A stretch of DNA of 6,482 bases from an uncultured Erysipelotrichaceae bacterium (GTDB lineage: Bacteria > Bacillota_I > Bacilli_A > Erysipelotrichales > Erysipelotrichaceae), in contig CACZPD010000265.1 in the NCBI GenBank assembly GCA_902782955.1, positions 1 to 6,482 on the forward strand, given 5' to 3'. Positions 5,389 through 6,482 of the stretch are shown in pieces. Position numbers and translations under genes: made by a program. Every line of letters begins with the position of its first letter. The first letter of the stretch is position 1. Below the pieces are notes generated by a model. That model ran no database searches. It was given only the letters and a program-made list of their open reading frames with translations, and was not told the DNA's origin.

Positions 5389-5408
5389 AATTGAAATACT
5401 TTTCAATT
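5389..5408. repeat. 8-bp inverted repeat upstream of fba, possible operator
   Basis: AATTGAAA (5389-5396) and TTTCAATT (5401-5408) are perfect reverse complements separated by TACT. The element lies between the rpoE terminator and the fba -10 region and touches the candidate -35, a position where a repressor or activator could act. It lacks a U tract, so it is not a terminator. I cannot assign it to a known regulator. Confidence 0.5.
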
Positions 5409-5434
5409 GGCTGAAATTGGAATAAAATTAATAT
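5407..5434 (+). promoter_or_regulatory. Promoter of fba
   Basis: The best pair is TTGGCT (5407-5412) and TAATAT (5429-5434) with 16-bp spacing. An alternative is TTTTCA (5400-5405) with TAAAAT (5423-5428) at 17 bp. Either starts transcription near 5435-5441, leaving a leader of about 25 nt with the SD at 5443-5450. A strong promoter is expected because a complete terminator stands upstream. Confidence 0.5.
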
Positions 5435-5442
5435 ACAAAAAC

Positions 5443-5450
5443 TAAGGAGG
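5443..5450 (+). promoter_or_regulatory. Strong Shine-Dalgarno of fba with long spacing
   Basis: TAAGGAGG is a full-length complement of the 16S rRNA 3' end. It stands 12 bases before ATG 5463, longer than the 5-9 bases common at other starts in this window. No other start codon lies in frame in the gap. Confidence 0.8.
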
Positions 5451-5462
5451 AAATATAATAGT

Positions 5463-6329
5463 ATGGTTTTAGTATCAGCAAAAGACATGATTAACAAGGC
5501 TCATGAAGGCCATTATGCAATTCCGGCATTCAACACAAACAACCTGGAATGGACAAAGTGCATCCTGACAGCTTGTGAAAAGGCTAAATCACCGGTTATC
5601 ATCCAGGCTTCCGAAGGCGCAGCAAAATACATGGGCGGCTACAAGATGGTAGTTGACATGGTCAGAGACCTCCATGATTCCATGGGCGTTACTATCCCGG
5701 TAGCTCTGCACCTCGACCACGGCACATATGAAGGCGCAAAAGCCTGCATCGAAGCTGGATTCACATCCGTTATGTTCGATGGCTCCCACTATGACATCGA
5801 AGAAAACATCGCTAAGTCCAAGGAAATCATCGCTCTCGCTCACAGCAAGGGTGTATCTGTTGAATGTGAAGTTGGCGGCATCGGCGGCGTAGAAGACGGC
5901 GTTGCTTCCAACGGTGAACTGGCTGACCCGGCAGAGTGCAAGGCAGTCGCTGACCTCGGTGTTGACTTCCTGGCAGCAGGTATCGGCAACATCCACGGCA
6001 AATATCCGGCAAACTGGGCTGGTCTGAACTTCGACCGTCTGAACGAAATCAACGAAGCAGTTGACGGCAAACCGCTCGTTCTCCATGGCGGCTCCGGTAT
6101 CCCGTTCGAGCAGACAAGCAAGTCCATCGAAATGGGTGTTTCCAAGATCAATGTAAACACAGAATTACAGCTCGTATTCGCTGACGCAACAAGAAAGTAC
6201 ATCGAAGCCGGCAAAGACCTCGAAGGCAAGGGCTACGATCCGCGTAAACTCCTGAAGCCGGGCTGCGATGCAATCATTGCAAAAGCTATTGAACTGTGCG
6301 AAGCATTCGGTTCTGCAAACAAGGCTTAA
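5463..6329 (+). CDS. fba: Class II fructose-1,6-bisphosphate aldolase
   Basis: This is a 288-residue enzyme, the usual length for class IIB aldolases. It cleaves fructose 1,6-bisphosphate to dihydroxyacetone phosphate and glyceraldehyde 3-phosphate in glycolysis, and the reverse in gluconeogenesis. Visible motifs are YAIPAFNTNNLEW (18-30), VALHLDHGTYEGAK (80-93) with catalytic Asp85 and zinc ligand His86, VSVECEVGGIGG (131-142), GNIHGKY (175-181) with His178, LVLHGGSGIP (205-214) with His208, and KINVNTE (228-234) for phosphate binding. The N-terminus MVLVSA aligns with Bacillus FbaA, supporting ATG 5463. Codon choice looks more uniform than in neighbouring genes (AAC, ATC, GGC, GCT, CTG/CTC), as expected for a highly expressed glycolytic gene. 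It is flanked by terminators on both sides, so it is probably monocistronic. Confidence 0.96.
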   Translation: MVLVSAKDMINKAHEGHYAIPAFNTNNLEWTKCILTACEKAKSPVIIQASEGAAKYMGGYKMVVDMVRDLHDSMGVTIPVALHLDHGTYEGAKACIEAGFTSVMFDGSHYDIEENIAKSKEIIALAHSKGVSVECEVGGIGGVEDGVASNGELADPAECKAVADLGVDFLAAGIGNIHGKYPANWAGLNFDRLNEINEAVDGKPLVLHGGSGIPFEQTSKSIEMGVSKINVNTELQLVFADATRKYIEAGKDLEGKGYDPRKLLKPGCDAIIAKAIELCEAFGSANKA

Positions 6330-6340
6330 TCAACTGAATA

Positions 6341-6366
6341 AAGGGCAGCTGCAAAGCTGCTTTTTT
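6341..6366 (+). terminator. Intrinsic terminator of fba
   Basis: GCAGCT (6345-6350) pairs with AGCTGC (6355-6360) around a GNRA-type GCAA tetraloop, followed by six T residues. A-T and G-T pairs at the base can extend the stem. On the minus strand the same stem is followed by CCCTTTATT, so it may also stop leftward transcription weakly. Confidence 0.92.
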
Positions 6367-6482
6367 CTATTATGAAATCAGGAAGATCTGAACCTGATCA
6401 TAGTAGAAGAGAATAAACTTCAATCGATATGATGAACAGGTCAGGATCACCAGATGTTCCTGGCCTTTCTGCTGTAGGCATA
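6367..6482. other. Distal flank with two imperfect hairpins, no supported gene
   Basis: Two inverted repeats are visible. The first pairs 6367-6374 and 6377-6382 with 6393-6406 (14 bp, one wobble, an AA bulge and a 10-base loop). The second pairs 6438-6446 with 6458-6466 (9 bp, one wobble) and is followed by TTTCTG. Two minus-strand frames are open at the right edge, ending at 6398 and 6370, but neither translates into anything I recognise. The segment could be the 3' flank of a convergent gene or a structured leader of the next gene. Confidence 0.4.

Noticed and set aside
5371..5408. Rex repressor site upstream of fba
   Set aside because: TTGTGAAAAT at 5371-5380 gives one half-site, but no matching half follows at the correct spacing, and the nearby perfect palindrome lacks the TTGTG/TTGTT outer arms.
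6370..6482. C-terminal end of a minus-strand gene entering from the right
   Set aside because: Two frames are open for 28-37 codons, but neither translation resembles a family, and such short open stretches occur by chance. More sequence to the right would decide.

Overview
The window (6,482 bp, moderate GC) is ordinary housekeeping chromosome from a low-to-moderate-GC Gram-positive bacterium (Bacillota). The evidence is the RNA polymerase delta subunit (RpoE), the P-II-like c-di-AMP receptor PstA/DarA, a YwiB-type DUF1934 protein, strong GGAGG ribosome binding sites and U-tailed intrinsic terminators. The short delta tail and the reshuffled rpoE/fba neighbourhood suggest Erysipelotrichia or a relative, but that placement is inference.

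Layout. Positions 2-643 hold the 3' part of ychF (ribosome-associated P-loop ATPase), whose G domain lies outside the window. Next come pstA (695-1018), probably with its own extended -10 promoter and a terminator overlapping its stop codon, and a GNAT acetyltransferase (1042-1548) whose ATG follows that terminator with no Shine-Dalgarno sequence. The GNAT gene runs tail-to-tail into cca, the CCA-adding enzyme, on the minus strand (1533-2726); the two share 16 bp. A 67-bp divergent spacer separates cca from a rightward operon: ispF (2794-3273), an HD-domain SAMHD1/YwfO-like phosphohydrolase (3274-4494) and a DUF1934 protein (4491-4868), joined by a zero-gap TAA-ATG junction and a 4-bp ATGA overlap. 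rpoE (5007-5339) and fba (5463-6329) follow as separately promoted and separately terminated single genes. The last 116 bases hold two imperfect hairpins and no gene that can be supported.

How the genes relate. They serve core metabolism and information processing: glycolysis (fba), isoprenoid precursor synthesis (ispF), tRNA maturation (cca), transcription (rpoE), translation-associated ATPase (ychF), dNTP control (probably the HD protein) and c-di-AMP sensing (pstA). No mobile element, CRISPR array, tRNA, rRNA or defence system is visible, and I found no convincing undescribed multi-gene system. The points most worth a second look are regulatory or at residue level: two divergent promoters apparently using the same 31 bp in opposite orientation, an SD-less gene directly behind a terminator, an unassigned 8-bp inverted repeat upstream of fba, a hairpin in the rpoE leader, and substitutions at normally conserved sites in IspF and PstA.
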